From positions 1 to 64,000 of the forward strand of contig JABDGF010000001.1 of the NCBI GenBank assembly GCA_013286165.1: a DNA stretch of 64,000 nucleotides. Reading direction: 5' to 3'. Origin of the DNA: Acidobacteriota bacterium (GTDB taxonomy: Bacteria; Acidobacteriota; Terriglobia; Acidiferrales; UBA7541). Position numbers and translations under genes: made by a program. Below the pieces are notes generated by a model that did no database searches, had not been told where the DNA came from, and worked only from the letters and a program-made list of their open reading frames with translations. Of the stretch, positions 18,371 to 28,144 are shown piece by piece. The stretch's first letter is position 1. Every line of letters begins with the position of its first letter.

Positions 18371-19732
18371 TCAGCTTTTCGTATCCGATTTCGCAACTTC
18401 ATATCTCAATTGGCCATTATCGAGAACGGCAAACGCCACTTGCGCGCGCTCGCTATGGGGGCCCTCGACCGTCCAATTGCCATCTTTTTGAACAAGTTGC
18501 ATCTGGTTGCGGGCGCGCCACCACACATCGACCTCGCCGGGCAACGCCATCCAGAGTTTTTCGCGCTCGATGGTCTCCTGGAGGTAGGCGAGCAGCGATT
18601 CATAGACCTTGCGCGGGCGCGAATCGATCAGGTAATCCGGATGCGTGATGAAACTGATGAGCCCGTACCGCTTTTGAAGCAAAGCGATCTGCATCTTCCA
18701 CAGGCCGATCGAGTAGTCGTTCAAGATCTGAAAGAGCGAATAATCCTGGCAAGTGGTGAGGGGAATTTCGAGAATCTTTCCCGCGAAATAGGGGAAGACG
18801 GTACAACAGCCGCCGCGCTGAGGCTCGAGGTGTGCGACGTTGGGCATGGACATGTCGTACGAAAACTCGTACGCGCCATACCAATCCAGGTTGCGGTACA
18901 TGACGCCGGCGCGGAATCCGGTGGCACCGAACTTTTTCGCGTACTGATTGATTTTCTTCGCCCTTCCCAAAAATAGCTGGTGCTCTTGATAGAGCTGACC
19001 GTCGTGATTCAGATCGTGGATGTTGAATTCAAAACCATTTTCACGAATGTTGCGGACGTATTCGTCGGGCACGTCGTAGCGTTTCTCGGGGATCACTTGG
19101 AACGACGAACGGATTTTGTACGACGAGTCGATGCGCATCAGCTCGGGCGTGAAGTCGCGACCGAGCGCGGTCTCCACGTCGTGAGTCATAATGACGGCGT
19201 TTGGAGCGCCATTGGGCCAAAACCACACGAACGGCACGCGGCGCACACCTTTCGCTTCCATCCACAGCCGCAACAATTCCTCGTGAACCGTATCAACGGT
19301 GAAATCCAATGGCCAATTGGGAAACGGAAGCTTGCGCCATCCCCCGAGGTAAACCTTCTGCAGATGCTTGCGAACGGCGACGGGCAGCATTTCGCGGATG
19401 GCGTAGTAGGACTTGCGGACGATCGGAAGATCCACCATGCGGCCGCCGTTCGCGCCATTTTTCTTCACGTAGCGTTCGAGGCGAAGATTGTCAACGATTT
19501 GCGCCGGGTCAAAGGGCAAGCGGATTTCGCAGGGATTAACCTGAGTGGATTTCGAGGCATCGCTGAGTGCGACATTTTCAACGCTTTCTGAGACACCACA
19601 GGCGGACTGCCCGAAGCAGGTCGCGTTCGGTCCGAACCGAAAGAATCCACTTTCGCCGGAGCTGGGTTGGACGGAAAGACTGACCGTCGTGTCGCCGGGA
19701 AGACGATAGTAGTCAGTGAGCAGTGACATCAT
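18371..19732 (-). CDS. Polysaccharide deacetylase-like protein
   Basis: APNAVIMTHDVETALG, GFEFNIHDLNHDGQ, GFRAGVMYRN; NodB-like metal-ligand pattern, neighbours an exosortase. Confidence 0.65.
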   Translation of the reverse strand: MMSLLTDYYRLPGDTTVSLSVQPSSGESGFFRFGPNATCFGQSACGVSESVENVALSDASKSTQVNPCEIRLPFDPAQIVDNLRLERYVKKNGANGGRMVDLPIVRKSYYAIREMLPVAVRKHLQKVYLGGWRKLPFPNWPLDFTVDTVHEELLRLWMEAKGVRRVPFVWFWPNGAPNAVIMTHDVETALGRDFTPELMRIDSSYKIRSSFQVIPEKRYDVPDEYVRNIRENGFEFNIHDLNHDGQLYQEHQLFLGRAKKINQYAKKFGATGFRAGVMYRNLDWYGAYEFSYDMSMPNVAHLEPQRGGCCTVFPYFAGKILEIPLTTCQDYSLFQILNDYSIGLWKMQIALLQKRYGLISFITHPDYLIDSRPRKVYESLLAYLQETIEREKLWMALPGEVDVWWRARNQMQLVQKDGNWTVEGPHSERAQVAFAVLDNGQLRYEVAKSDTKS

Positions 19733-19828
19733 GTGTATGTGCCGGCCTCTTTTACACAGCGCGAAATCTACCTCAATCCCTGACCCTGTTTCAAACTTCC
19801 AGAGCGCAACCGAACGAAGACGGAAACG

Positions 19829-20887
19829 CTAACCAATATGGCGGTACACAAGCCTTCCCGACATCACCAGCAGCGGCTGGGGCATGCGGGAAAACAATTT
19901 CTTTGCCATTTTTAGTTTCCAGCTTTCGTTCATTTCAGACGCGACTGCCGCTGGAAATCTCCAATACGACAATCGCTTGTAATCCGAGACCCAGTTGTTC
20001 TTAAACGTGAGCAAACCGGCGTTGTCGTAGTCCGTGCGGCCCAGATCGAATTGAGTCGCCCCGGTATTTTTCGCGGCCGAGATGGCGCGCCACAGAAGCC
20101 ACGGCGTGGCGCCGAATTGCTTGAACGCAAAATCCGAGCAGCCGTATTTGTAGTAACTAATTTCCCGGAATCGCAACGAAAGGATCGCTGCAATCGGCGT
20201 GGAATCCTTGTACGCCGCGCGAATTTCGAGTGCGCCGCCTTGTGTTTGAAGCAGATTTTCGAACCAGGCGTACGGAGGTGGAGGCAGATGGTGCCTTCCG
20301 CGCGTCATGATGAAGAGCTTGTAGAATTCCCTGAGGAGTTCCTTTGAATTGCCGCACTTTTCCACCAGGCCCGCCTGCTCCGCGCGCTTGATCCTGCGCT
20401 GCACCGAATCCTTGGCGAAACTGCGGAAGAGATCCTCGAGCGACGGAGTGAGATCAAGCACGTGATGGAAATACTCACCGACGGGATTCAAGCCCAGTTC
20501 GGCGCCAGCCTCACCAAACTGCGGATCGGTGGGGCGAATCTCCATATATCGCCATTCACGGGAGTGAATGTCGTCTTGCGTGCGGCGCAACAAGGTTTTC
20601 AATTCCTCCGTTGAATCACAAAGCGGCTCGCAATGATCCGAAAACGGCAACGAAACCAGCCGGCGTCCCGTGAGCCAGCTGTTTACGCGACAGAACAACA
20701 GTCCGTTTCTCAACTCCGAAGAGTCAGGAGACGTAGTAAAAACGACCGGCGTATACCCATACGTAAGCTTCAGCGCCTGCAGCCATGCCCGCTGATGAAA
20801 TATCGACGCCCTAAGATGACGAGAGATGAACTCGTCCCATCGGGGATCCGATAACGGATCTAATGTATGAACGGCCGGTGCGGGCAT
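19829..20887 (-). CDS. FemAB-like / GNAT-fold acyltransferase (EPS locus associated)
   Basis: FHQRAWLQALKLTYGYTPVVFTT, LLWRAISAAKNTGATQFDLGRTDYDNAGLLTFKNNW. Confidence 0.78.
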   Translation of the reverse strand: MPAPAVHTLDPLSDPRWDEFISRHLRASIFHQRAWLQALKLTYGYTPVVFTTSPDSSELRNGLLFCRVNSWLTGRRLVSLPFSDHCEPLCDSTEELKTLLRRTQDDIHSREWRYMEIRPTDPQFGEAGAELGLNPVGEYFHHVLDLTPSLEDLFRSFAKDSVQRRIKRAEQAGLVEKCGNSKELLREFYKLFIMTRGRHHLPPPPYAWFENLLQTQGGALEIRAAYKDSTPIAAILSLRFREISYYKYGCSDFAFKQFGATPWLLWRAISAAKNTGATQFDLGRTDYDNAGLLTFKNNWVSDYKRLSYWRFPAAVASEMNESWKLKMAKKLFSRMPQPLLVMSGRLVYRHIG

Positions 20888-21001
20888 CCGATTCTGGTAT
20901 GGACGCGAAAACGACGTCCGCGGTTTCGCTTATAAATTGAAGTCTGAGCATATGTGCCCGGACCGAGCCTTAACTGCATAAGTACGCCCACAAAAACCTT
21001 A

Positions 21002-22192
21002 CTAGGACCTCTTCTCGAACGCTCGCTCGTACGCTGCGAGTAAATTCTTTTCCGAGTACTTCCACGCGAGCTCAGTCTCGACACGCTTGCGGCCGGACTC
21101 ACCCATTCGCTTCCGCTCTTCGGGATGATCCATTAGCCACAAAATATTTTTCGCGAAATCGGGAATTTGATTTTGGGTGTCGCTGTACAGTGCGGCGTCG
21201 CCCGCGCTGTACCTTCCCTCTTTTAGGTCGAATTGAACGATGGGCTTCGATAGCGCCATGTACTCCATGATCTTGATCATGGTCGAGATGTCGTTCATCT
21301 CGCACGGCTTGTCGGGATTTACGCATACGTCGGCGGTGGAGAGGACCTCGAGCAAGTCGGCGTCGGAAACGCGGCCGGTGAAGTTCACCGTGTCCTGAAG
21401 ATTCTTGTCGATCACCATCTGGCGGAGCGCCGGCAATCCGGGACCTCCGCCGACGCAAGTGAAGTGAATGTCGTTCCGGCCCGAATTTTTGATGTAGAGG
21501 GCGACGTCGAGGAGAATGTCCAAACCCTCTTGAATACTCATGGTTCCCACGTAGCCCACCAAAAATGGCTTGCCGTGCTTCAGCGCGGGGTTTGGCGGCA
21601 CCGGCTTGAACGTGTCCAGATTCGGTCCGTTGCGGACGACGAATACGTCTTCAGGCGCGAGGCCTCCGCGGGTGACGGCGAGGCCTTTGTAGCTTTCGTT
21701 GGTGGCCATCAACACGTCGCTGAAGCGGTAGGTCAGCTTCTCGAGGAAGACCTGGATCTTGTAGAACGTGTTTTTCTTTTCGTATTTCGAGAGGTACAGC
21801 TCGGGGCAGGTATCGTGGTGGTCGAAAATGTATTTAACCCCGAAAAGTTTGAACGGCAACGCGACCAGGAAAATGTCATCCGGCGGATTGCAGCCTTGGA
21901 GCACATGAAAACCACGACGGAAGAAGATCCACAACGAATAAATAAATTCAAAAAACAGAGCGCAGCCGTATTCGAATAGATAGCCGAAGGGCGAGTTCCC
22001 TTCCGCGGCGCTCGGATGCCTGTAGATATGAACTCCCTCGAGTAGCTCGTAGGGTTCCGAGCAGCCCTTGGTGCGCGGGCAGATCACGGTGACGTCGTAG
22101 CCGTTGGTCTGCAACGAGGTGGCCTCTTTCCACACGCGCGTGTCGAACGGGACCGCCATATTCTCAACAATGATGAGGACTTTTTTTTTCAC
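21002..22192 (-). CDS. Glycosyltransferase family 4 (GT-B)
   Basis: VLIIVENMAVPFDTRVWKEATSLQ, FLVGYVGTMSIQEGLDILLDVA, C-terminal GT1 fold; GTG start followed by A9. Confidence 0.9.
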   Translation of the reverse strand: MKKKVLIIVENMAVPFDTRVWKEATSLQTNGYDVTVICPRTKGCSEPYELLEGVHIYRHPSAAEGNSPFGYLFEYGCALFFEFIYSLWIFFRRGFHVLQGCNPPDDIFLVALPFKLFGVKYIFDHHDTCPELYLSKYEKKNTFYKIQVFLEKLTYRFSDVLMATNESYKGLAVTRGGLAPEDVFVVRNGPNLDTFKPVPPNPALKHGKPFLVGYVGTMSIQEGLDILLDVALYIKNSGRNDIHFTCVGGGPGLPALRQMVIDKNLQDTVNFTGRVSDADLLEVLSTADVCVNPDKPCEMNDISTMIKIMEYMALSKPIVQFDLKEGRYSAGDAALYSDTQNQIPDFAKNILWLMDHPEERKRMGESGRKRVETELAWKYSEKNLLAAYERAFEKRS

Positions 22193-22316
22193 GAGGTAAA
22201 AATCTCGATTGATAGAAATTTGGAGGCGTAGCCCAGCGCAGCGGGCGGCTTCACTGAATTTAAGGACGGGCCGGATTCGAATTGCGAGCGTGTGTGCAAT
22301 TCAGCGCAAGTCGTTC

Positions 22317-23630
22317 TCACCAGCAAATCCCGTCGTACTTGCCAGCTTCGCTTCTGCGATTCGTAATGCGCACAAAATCCACGAGGTGCTGGCCCGGCTG
22401 CAGACGGTCGATGATGCCTTCAAATTCCGGATCCTTGTTGCCGATCACGACGGTCTGCGCGTGGCTAAGTACCGCGTCGATTCCATTCACCATGAGCCGG
22501 GAGATGTGCGGAATGCGATTCAAAATGAAATCGCGGTTCGCGCCCACCAAGCTGGCCATCTTAACGTTGCGGTCGAAAATCCGGAGATCGTAGCCTTTGC
22601 CGATTAAGTGCTCGATGACCTCGATCATCGGACTTTCGCGCAAATCGTCGGTCCCCGCTTTAAAGCTGAATCCAAGAATACCAACTTTCCGGTGGCCTTT
22701 GTCGGTGATCAGCCGCAGCCCAGCCGCGACCTGCCGTTCGTTGCTGGGGAGAATGGCGGTCATGATCGGCAGGCTCAAGTCACGTGATTTTGCAGCGTAC
22801 GATAAGGCTCTGAGGTCTTTGGGCAAGCAGGAGCCGCCGAAAGCGAAGCCCGGCATCAAGTACGCCGGCGAGATGTTGAGCTTTTTGTCTTCGCAGAAAA
22901 TCTTCATCACTTTGTGCGAATCGATCGAAAGAGCTTTGCAGAGATTGCCGATTTCGTTGGCGAAGCCGATTTTCAAGGCGTGCCAGCTGTTGTCCACGTA
23001 CTTCACCATTTCGGCGGTTTCGACGTCGGTGCGAATGAAAGGAGCGTCGAGTTTTGAGTAGAGCGTCGCGAGCGCATCGCCGCTTTCGCGGTCCACTTCG
23101 CCAATCACGGTTTTCGGCGGAGCGTTGAAATCTTTCACAGCCGAACCTTCGCGCAAGAACTCGGGGTTATTGCAGACGCCGAAATCCACGCCGGCCTTTT
23201 TCCCGGAATACTCTTCGAGGGTGGGAATCACGATTCCCTTCATGGTGCCGGGAAGAATCGTGCTGCGGATGACGACCGTGTGACGCGCGGATTTATTTTT
23301 GAGAGCAGCGCCAATCAATTCGCAGACGCGGCGGATATGCGTCAGATCCAGATTACCGTTGGCCTGGCTCGGAGTTCCGACGCAAACGAAGGAAAGCTCG
23401 GTTTGCTTGATGGCTTCGTCTTGATCAGTAGTGGCGCGCAAGCGGCCGGATTTCACGGTCGCCGCGATGATTTCAGCGATGTCCACTTCGATGATCGGAG
23501 ACTGGCCGGAATTGATCAGGTCCACTTTGGTGCGAACCGGATCGACGCCGACGACCTCATGACCATCGTTGGCGAGGCAACCCGCGGAAACGGTGCCAAC
23601 GTAACCCAAACCAAAAATGCTTATCTTCAA
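22317..23630 (-). CDS. Nucleotide-sugar 6-dehydrogenase, GDP-mannose dehydrogenase (AlgD)-like
   Basis: MKISIFGLGYVGTVSAGCLANDGHEVVGVD, NPEFLREGSAVKDF, PGFAFGGSCLPKDL (catalytic Cys). Confidence 0.9.
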   Translation of the reverse strand: MKISIFGLGYVGTVSAGCLANDGHEVVGVDPVRTKVDLINSGQSPIIEVDIAEIIAATVKSGRLRATTDQDEAIKQTELSFVCVGTPSQANGNLDLTHIRRVCELIGAALKNKSARHTVVIRSTILPGTMKGIVIPTLEEYSGKKAGVDFGVCNNPEFLREGSAVKDFNAPPKTVIGEVDRESGDALATLYSKLDAPFIRTDVETAEMVKYVDNSWHALKIGFANEIGNLCKALSIDSHKVMKIFCEDKKLNISPAYLMPGFAFGGSCLPKDLRALSYAAKSRDLSLPIMTAILPSNERQVAAGLRLITDKGHRKVGILGFSFKAGTDDLRESPMIEVIEHLIGKGYDLRIFDRNVKMASLVGANRDFILNRIPHISRLMVNGIDAVLSHAQTVVIGNKDPEFEGIIDRLQPGQHLVDFVRITNRRSEAGKYDGICW

Positions 23631-23707
23631 CGCGAACTCCTCGCCGGCCCGCCGGCAGTGAGCAGATTGTATTTATTGCAGCCGTGCTGCGATCTTGTTA
23701 CGCGGCG

Positions 23708-24319
23708 TCAGTTGCCGCCGCGATCGCTCTTCAATGCTTTCTCACAAACAGAAAAAAGATCTCCGGCCGAAAGCGCATGTGCCACCGGAACGCGGTTCAC
23801 CGCCGAGGAATTCTCTCGAGCGTCGATTGCCGTTGAACCGAACAACACAGGTTTGCAACCCGCCGCAAACGCCGCCTCCACGTCCGAGGCTGAATCACCG
23901 ATGAAGATGGAGTGCTCGAGATCGATATCAAACTCGCGCGCCGCGCGAACCAGCATGCCCGGCTGGGGCTTTCTGCAATCGCAGTTTTCGTCTGCGCGAT
24001 GTGTGCAGTAGAAAGCCGCCGTAAGCGAAACTCCGCCGGCGAGCAATTCCTTCTGCATCCGGCGCGTGATTTCTTCCAGTTTCGCCGCGTCGAGCAGTCC
24101 CTTTCCCACGGCGGCCTGGTTGGAAATTAAGATCATGGGCAGATTGAGGCTCGATAGTTGCTTCAGTGCCGCCTGGATTCCGGGAACAAACTCAAACTGC
24201 GACCAATCCAGCACGTAGTCCCCGGGACGCCGAACGTTGATTACTCCATCCCGATCGAGAAAGATTGCGGGACCACGGCCGCTCGAGGCTTTCTTCGAAA
24301 AAACGATCTCCAGCATCAC
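23708..24319 (-). CDS. gmhB: D-glycero-D-manno-heptose 1,7-bisphosphate phosphatase-like HAD (HisB-N/GmhB)
   Basis: IFLDRDGVINVRRPGDYV, ILISNQAAVGKG, FIGDSASDVEAA, Cys/His zinc-binding CTHRADENCDCRKP. Confidence 0.88.
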   Translation of the reverse strand: MMLEIVFSKKASSGRGPAIFLDRDGVINVRRPGDYVLDWSQFEFVPGIQAALKQLSSLNLPMILISNQAAVGKGLLDAAKLEEITRRMQKELLAGGVSLTAAFYCTHRADENCDCRKPQPGMLVRAAREFDIDLEHSIFIGDSASDVEAAFAAGCKPVLFGSTAIDARENSSAVNRVPVAHALSAGDLFSVCEKALKSDRGGN

Positions 24320-24347
24320 CGATTCGAATCCCAGCCGGCTCGCAGCG

Positions 24348-24947
24348 TTAAAACATCACCTCTTCGACGATTTCGCAAATCAAATGTCCCGTAAGGACAT
24401 GGCACTCTTGGATTCGAGGGGTTTCGTCGGAAGGAATGCAAATCGCAGACTTCGCAATACCCTTCATCTTTCCGCCGGACTTCCCCGTCAGCGCCACGGA
24501 GTAAATCGATTTCGCATTCGCGACTTCGAGCGCCTTGATCACGTTTGGCGAATTTCCGCTCGTCGAGATACCGACCAGAACGTCTCCCGCCTTGCCGAGA
24601 GCCTCGAGCGGACGGGCAAAGGAGATCTCAAAGCCGTAGTCGTTTCCGATTGCAGTGAGTGAAGATGAATTGACGCTCAACGCGATCGATGGGAGCGGCC
24701 TTCTTTCCTTCAGGAAGCGGCCCGTAAATTCAGCGGCGAGATGCTGAGCGTCCGCCGCGCTGCCCCCATTTCCTGCCCAAAATATCGTTCCGCCATTTTC
24801 GAGCGACTTCACCATCTGCAGCGCGACCTGCATCACCAATTCCTGAAACTTTTCGTCCTTGCGCAGGGCTTCCTTGGCGTCGATGCTGCGCCCGATGCGG
24901 TCCAAGATCAGGCTGCGCAACGACTCGGAGTTGTGCTTCGGCTTCAC
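24348..24947 (-). CDS. gmhA: SIS-domain phosphoheptose isomerase
   Basis: GGTIFWAGNGGSAADAQHLAAEFTGRFLKERRPLPSIAL, VGISTSGNSPNVIKAL. Confidence 0.88.
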   Translation of the reverse strand: MKPKHNSESLRSLILDRIGRSIDAKEALRKDEKFQELVMQVALQMVKSLENGGTIFWAGNGGSAADAQHLAAEFTGRFLKERRPLPSIALSVNSSSLTAIGNDYGFEISFARPLEALGKAGDVLVGISTSGNSPNVIKALEVANAKSIYSVALTGKSGGKMKGIAKSAICIPSDETPRIQECHVLTGHLICEIVEEVMF

Positions 24948-25072
24948 AGTTTTCCACCTTCAGAAGTCATTTATTCTATTTCTAACAGTGCCAGTTCCGT
25001 ACAAGGGCCTACCGTATATGCTCCTAGACTCGTCGTCTATTTGCAGGGCCAATTTTCCCCGGATGTGACGAA

Positions 25073-26335
25073 CTAGTTCCGAGGCACGCGATTCAGCAGC
25101 AAACAAAGGCTTCGGAAGAGCTGCGCGGAAGCCCAGCGGTGCATCGGCGTGTTGTCCCAGCCGAAATGAAGCTGACGGCTGCGGAACGAACCGTCGGGCT
25201 TCTGCCAGCGGGTGAGGATTTCATTCACCACCACGGACAAGTCCTGATCGAGCTTCGGAAAGCGCCCTCGAAGGAGCACAGCCAGGTTGATGCACTCCGC
25301 GTAGTCGTAGAGCTCGCGCTTATAGACCGTCAGGCGAGGAGCGCGAGAGAACGGCTTGGGGATGCCCTGATCGTCGAACAGATTCTTGGTGTAGTAGGCG
25401 ACGCCGCGGTCGAGCGCCTGGGTGCAGCCGGCATGGCCCGTGAGCGCTTCGATTTTCGTGAGCGCCTTCATCACGAAGCAGGTATGAAAATGATCGACGA
25501 AATCTCGCTTGCCGTCGGTGGCGTAATACCACGAGCCGTCTGGATTTTGAGCTTCGAGGACGAAATTCAGATTCCGCTCCGCGACTTTCCAGTATTTTTC
25601 GTCGGAGAAATCGACGGACGCGCACGTTAGCAGGAATGCGCGGTACGCGTTTGCATTCACGACGCCCACCGAATGCTCCGGGAACGGTGAATAGGTGCAT
25701 CCGGAGGCCTTCTCGGACGTTTTGAAATCCTGGTAGTCGAGCAGAGCGTGTTGCGCGGTGGAATACATGATGTCGCGCCACTTCGGATTCTGGTCGTACT
25801 GATAGACTTCGCGAAACGCCTCGTACACGTACGGAACGGTGGTGATGAGCGGCGTGCCGGCCCAGATGGTGCCGCGAACGGTCTCCCAGTTGAACGGATA
25901 GCCCCAGCAATAGTTTTCGTATTTGGGGCATCGCGTCTCGATCAACACGTCCAGGAAATGGATCGCGCGCTTGTGATATTCCTCGGACTGCGTCGTTTTC
26001 GCGAGTAGCCCGAAACCCATCGCGTAATGCGCGTCGGCAATCGGAAATCGCTGAGGTTTCCAGAATATCCGCCGCGCCGACGGAACAAACGCTTCGGAAA
26101 AAACCATCGGAGAAACTGCGATCGTCCCGAGCAAGGGGCTTTTGTAGTAGAGCCTTTTTGCGGCGCGCTCCAGATCGCTTGAGTAGTAGCTCTGGAAGTC
26201 GTAGGAAACTTCCCCATAACCCTCGAGCCACTTGATGTAACGAAGGACGCTCTTCTGCACGTCGTCCGTGGGGAGCGATGTCGTTTGGAGCGATCCGTTA
26301 GGAGGAGCCACTGTCTGTGCCACTGTGTTCATCAA
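25073..26335 (-). CDS. Alpha/alpha-toroid (six-hairpin-like) protein, possible EPS-modifying lyase/hydrolase/epimerase
   Basis: Repeated helical-hairpin pattern with NPDGSWYYATDG and KPDGSFRSRQLHFGWDNTPMHRWASAQ; no signal peptide; function unassigned. Confidence 0.5.
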   Translation of the reverse strand: MMNTVAQTVAPPNGSLQTTSLPTDDVQKSVLRYIKWLEGYGEVSYDFQSYYSSDLERAAKRLYYKSPLLGTIAVSPMVFSEAFVPSARRIFWKPQRFPIADAHYAMGFGLLAKTTQSEEYHKRAIHFLDVLIETRCPKYENYCWGYPFNWETVRGTIWAGTPLITTVPYVYEAFREVYQYDQNPKWRDIMYSTAQHALLDYQDFKTSEKASGCTYSPFPEHSVGVVNANAYRAFLLTCASVDFSDEKYWKVAERNLNFVLEAQNPDGSWYYATDGKRDFVDHFHTCFVMKALTKIEALTGHAGCTQALDRGVAYYTKNLFDDQGIPKPFSRAPRLTVYKRELYDYAECINLAVLLRGRFPKLDQDLSVVVNEILTRWQKPDGSFRSRQLHFGWDNTPMHRWASAQLFRSLCLLLNRVPRN

Positions 26336-26429
26336 AATCCCTCGATGCTTGCCACTGCAAACGTCACAACTCGAATCTGCATCTGCTTCGCACAGGTTGC
26401 TAACCCGCCGTGCTCAGCTGCCGGCAAAA

Positions 26430-27398
26430 TTAAGCGCGCTGCGCCGATGCGGTCTGGTGCGAAGTGCTAAGCTCGGTTTTCCACCAATCCAGCATGTCGC
26501 GCAGCGTCTCGGCGAGCCGGATGCGAGGCTCCCACGCGCAGCGGCTGCGGAACTTCGAATTGTCTCCGGTGGTGACGGGTTCGTCGCACGCGCGCATCAG
26601 TTCGGGCTGCTGCTCAAGCTTGAAGCTGGTGGTCATTTGAGCCCGGATCATCTCGATTATTTCTTGCACCGAATAAACATCGTCGCCGCCGAGGTTATAG
26701 ACTTCACCCAATTCGCAGCGGGCTGGCGCCGACCACAGCGCGTGAACCAGATCGCGCACGTCAACGATCGAACGCCGGCTGGTGAGATTGCCAACGGGCA
26801 TCGACGCAGGACGAATTCCCATCTCGATTTCGACGGCTCGCCGGGCGAGGTCGGAGCAAACTTCGTTGTGTTTTCCCGGTCCCGTCGTTTTGAAAATCCG
26901 GACTCTGATCGCGGGCATCGCGTAGTTTGCGAAGTATTGGGCCGCGAGCATGTCCTGCGCGACTTTACTCACTCCGTATGGATGCAACGGATTCAGCGGA
27001 TGGTCTTCCCGGACGGGCGAGTGACGCTCATCGACGAACCCGTATTGCGCGCTCGAGCACGCCACTACGACGACGGTTTCAATTCCGGTGGTGCGGACCG
27101 ACTCGAATAAATTCACGGTTCCGTTCACGTTGATGTCGATGGTTTCGCGCGGCTGTGCCAGAGAAACAACCGGATGACTCTGAGCGGCCATGTGGAAGAT
27201 CCGTTGTGGCCGGAACTTCGAGATTAGCTCCGTAAGCCGCTGCGAATTCCGGACGTCGCAGACTTCGAATTCATCGACGGCTGTTCCTCGCTGTGGTGCG
27301 ACGACGTCGATCCCCAGAACACGCGAGCCGGCGTCAATGCAGTGCTTCGTCAGAAAGCCGCCGATGAAACCCGCGCCGCCGGTGATCATCGTCCTCAT
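26430..27398 (-). CDS. NAD-dependent epimerase/dehydratase, GDP-4-keto-6-deoxy-mannose reductase/dehydratase-like SDR
   Basis: MITGGAGFIGGFL (GxxGxxG), SSAQYG, YGVSK; ATG at 27398 overlaps the upstream stop (ATGA). Confidence 0.82.
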   Translation of the reverse strand: MRTMITGGAGFIGGFLTKHCIDAGSRVLGIDVVAPQRGTAVDEFEVCDVRNSQRLTELISKFRPQRIFHMAAQSHPVVSLAQPRETIDINVNGTVNLFESVRTTGIETVVVVACSSAQYGFVDERHSPVREDHPLNPLHPYGVSKVAQDMLAAQYFANYAMPAIRVRIFKTTGPGKHNEVCSDLARRAVEIEMGIRPASMPVGNLTSRRSIVDVRDLVHALWSAPARCELGEVYNLGGDDVYSVQEIIEMIRAQMTTSFKLEQQPELMRACDEPVTTGDNSKFRSRCAWEPRIRLAETLRDMLDWWKTELSTSHQTASAQRA

Positions 27399-28144
27399 GC
27401 GCGCGAACCTTTTTCCACCGTAGAGTCGTCTGGCTCGACAATTGCCAACGTCGATTGCGCTTTGGCGTACCGGTCGGGCGTGCCGATGTCCACGCACGCG
27501 CCCGAATAATGGAAAGTCCGAATATTTCTGTGTTCGGCGAGCAGTCGCGGAAACAATTCTTCTTCAAGCGAGACGCGCTGGTTGGGCGGCATCTCGTAAA
27601 GAAGTTTTGTGTTCACCGCGTAGATTCCTGCGTTCACGAACTGTGTGCCGGTGGCGGAGAGCTTTTCCTTGAATCCCAGCACTCTACCGTCGCCGTCCGT
27701 CGCGACAAGGCCGACGTCCACGCGCCCATCATTGGGAACGACGACAACCGAAAGATCGGCCCCCGATTTCTGGTGCGCTTCCACAAAACGGGCCAAATCG
27801 ACGCCGGTGTAGCTATCGCCGTTCATGATCAGCACGGCGTCGGATTTCACCAAATCCGCTGCGTTGCGAAGCGCGCCGCCCGTACCCAGAGGCGTGGTCT
27901 CGATCGAGTATTCGATCGAAATGTCCCGCGCGTGGCTTTCGAAGTAAGCGCGAATCAACTCCCGCTGAAAACCGACAGCCAAGATGACATGTTTGAATCC
28001 GTGGCGCCGCAGCTGGCTGATTAATATTTCGAGAAACGGCCGGTCGCCGATCGTCGCCAGCGACTTCGGCGCTTCGCCGGTGACGCTTCTGAGGCGCGTT
28101 CCTGCGCCGCCGCAAAGAACGATAGCGTCAGTCACGCTGGGCAT
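27395..28144 (-). CDS. hddC: Sugar-1-phosphate nucleotidyltransferase (HddC-like, heptose-1-phosphate guanylyltransferase candidate)
   Basis: DAIVLCGGAGTRLRSVTGEAPKSLATIGDRPFLE; internal start MPSVTDAIV at 28144 preferred; adjacent to GHMP heptose kinase. Confidence 0.8.
   Translation of the reverse strand: MPSVTDAIVLCGGAGTRLRSVTGEAPKSLATIGDRPFLEILISQLRRHGFKHVILAVGFQRELIRAYFESHARDISIEYSIETTPLGTGGALRNAADLVKSDAVLIMNGDSYTGVDLARFVEAHQKSGADLSVVVVPNDGRVDVGLVATDGDGRVLGFKEKLSATGTQFVNAGIYAVNTKLLYEMPPNQRVSLEEELFPRLLAEHRNIRTFHYSGACVDIGTPDRYAKAQSTLAIVEPDDSTVEKGSRA

Noticed and set aside
24980-25010. TGGCAC on the minus strand upstream of gmhA as a sigma-54 -24 box
   Set aside because: No TTGC element at the correct distance.
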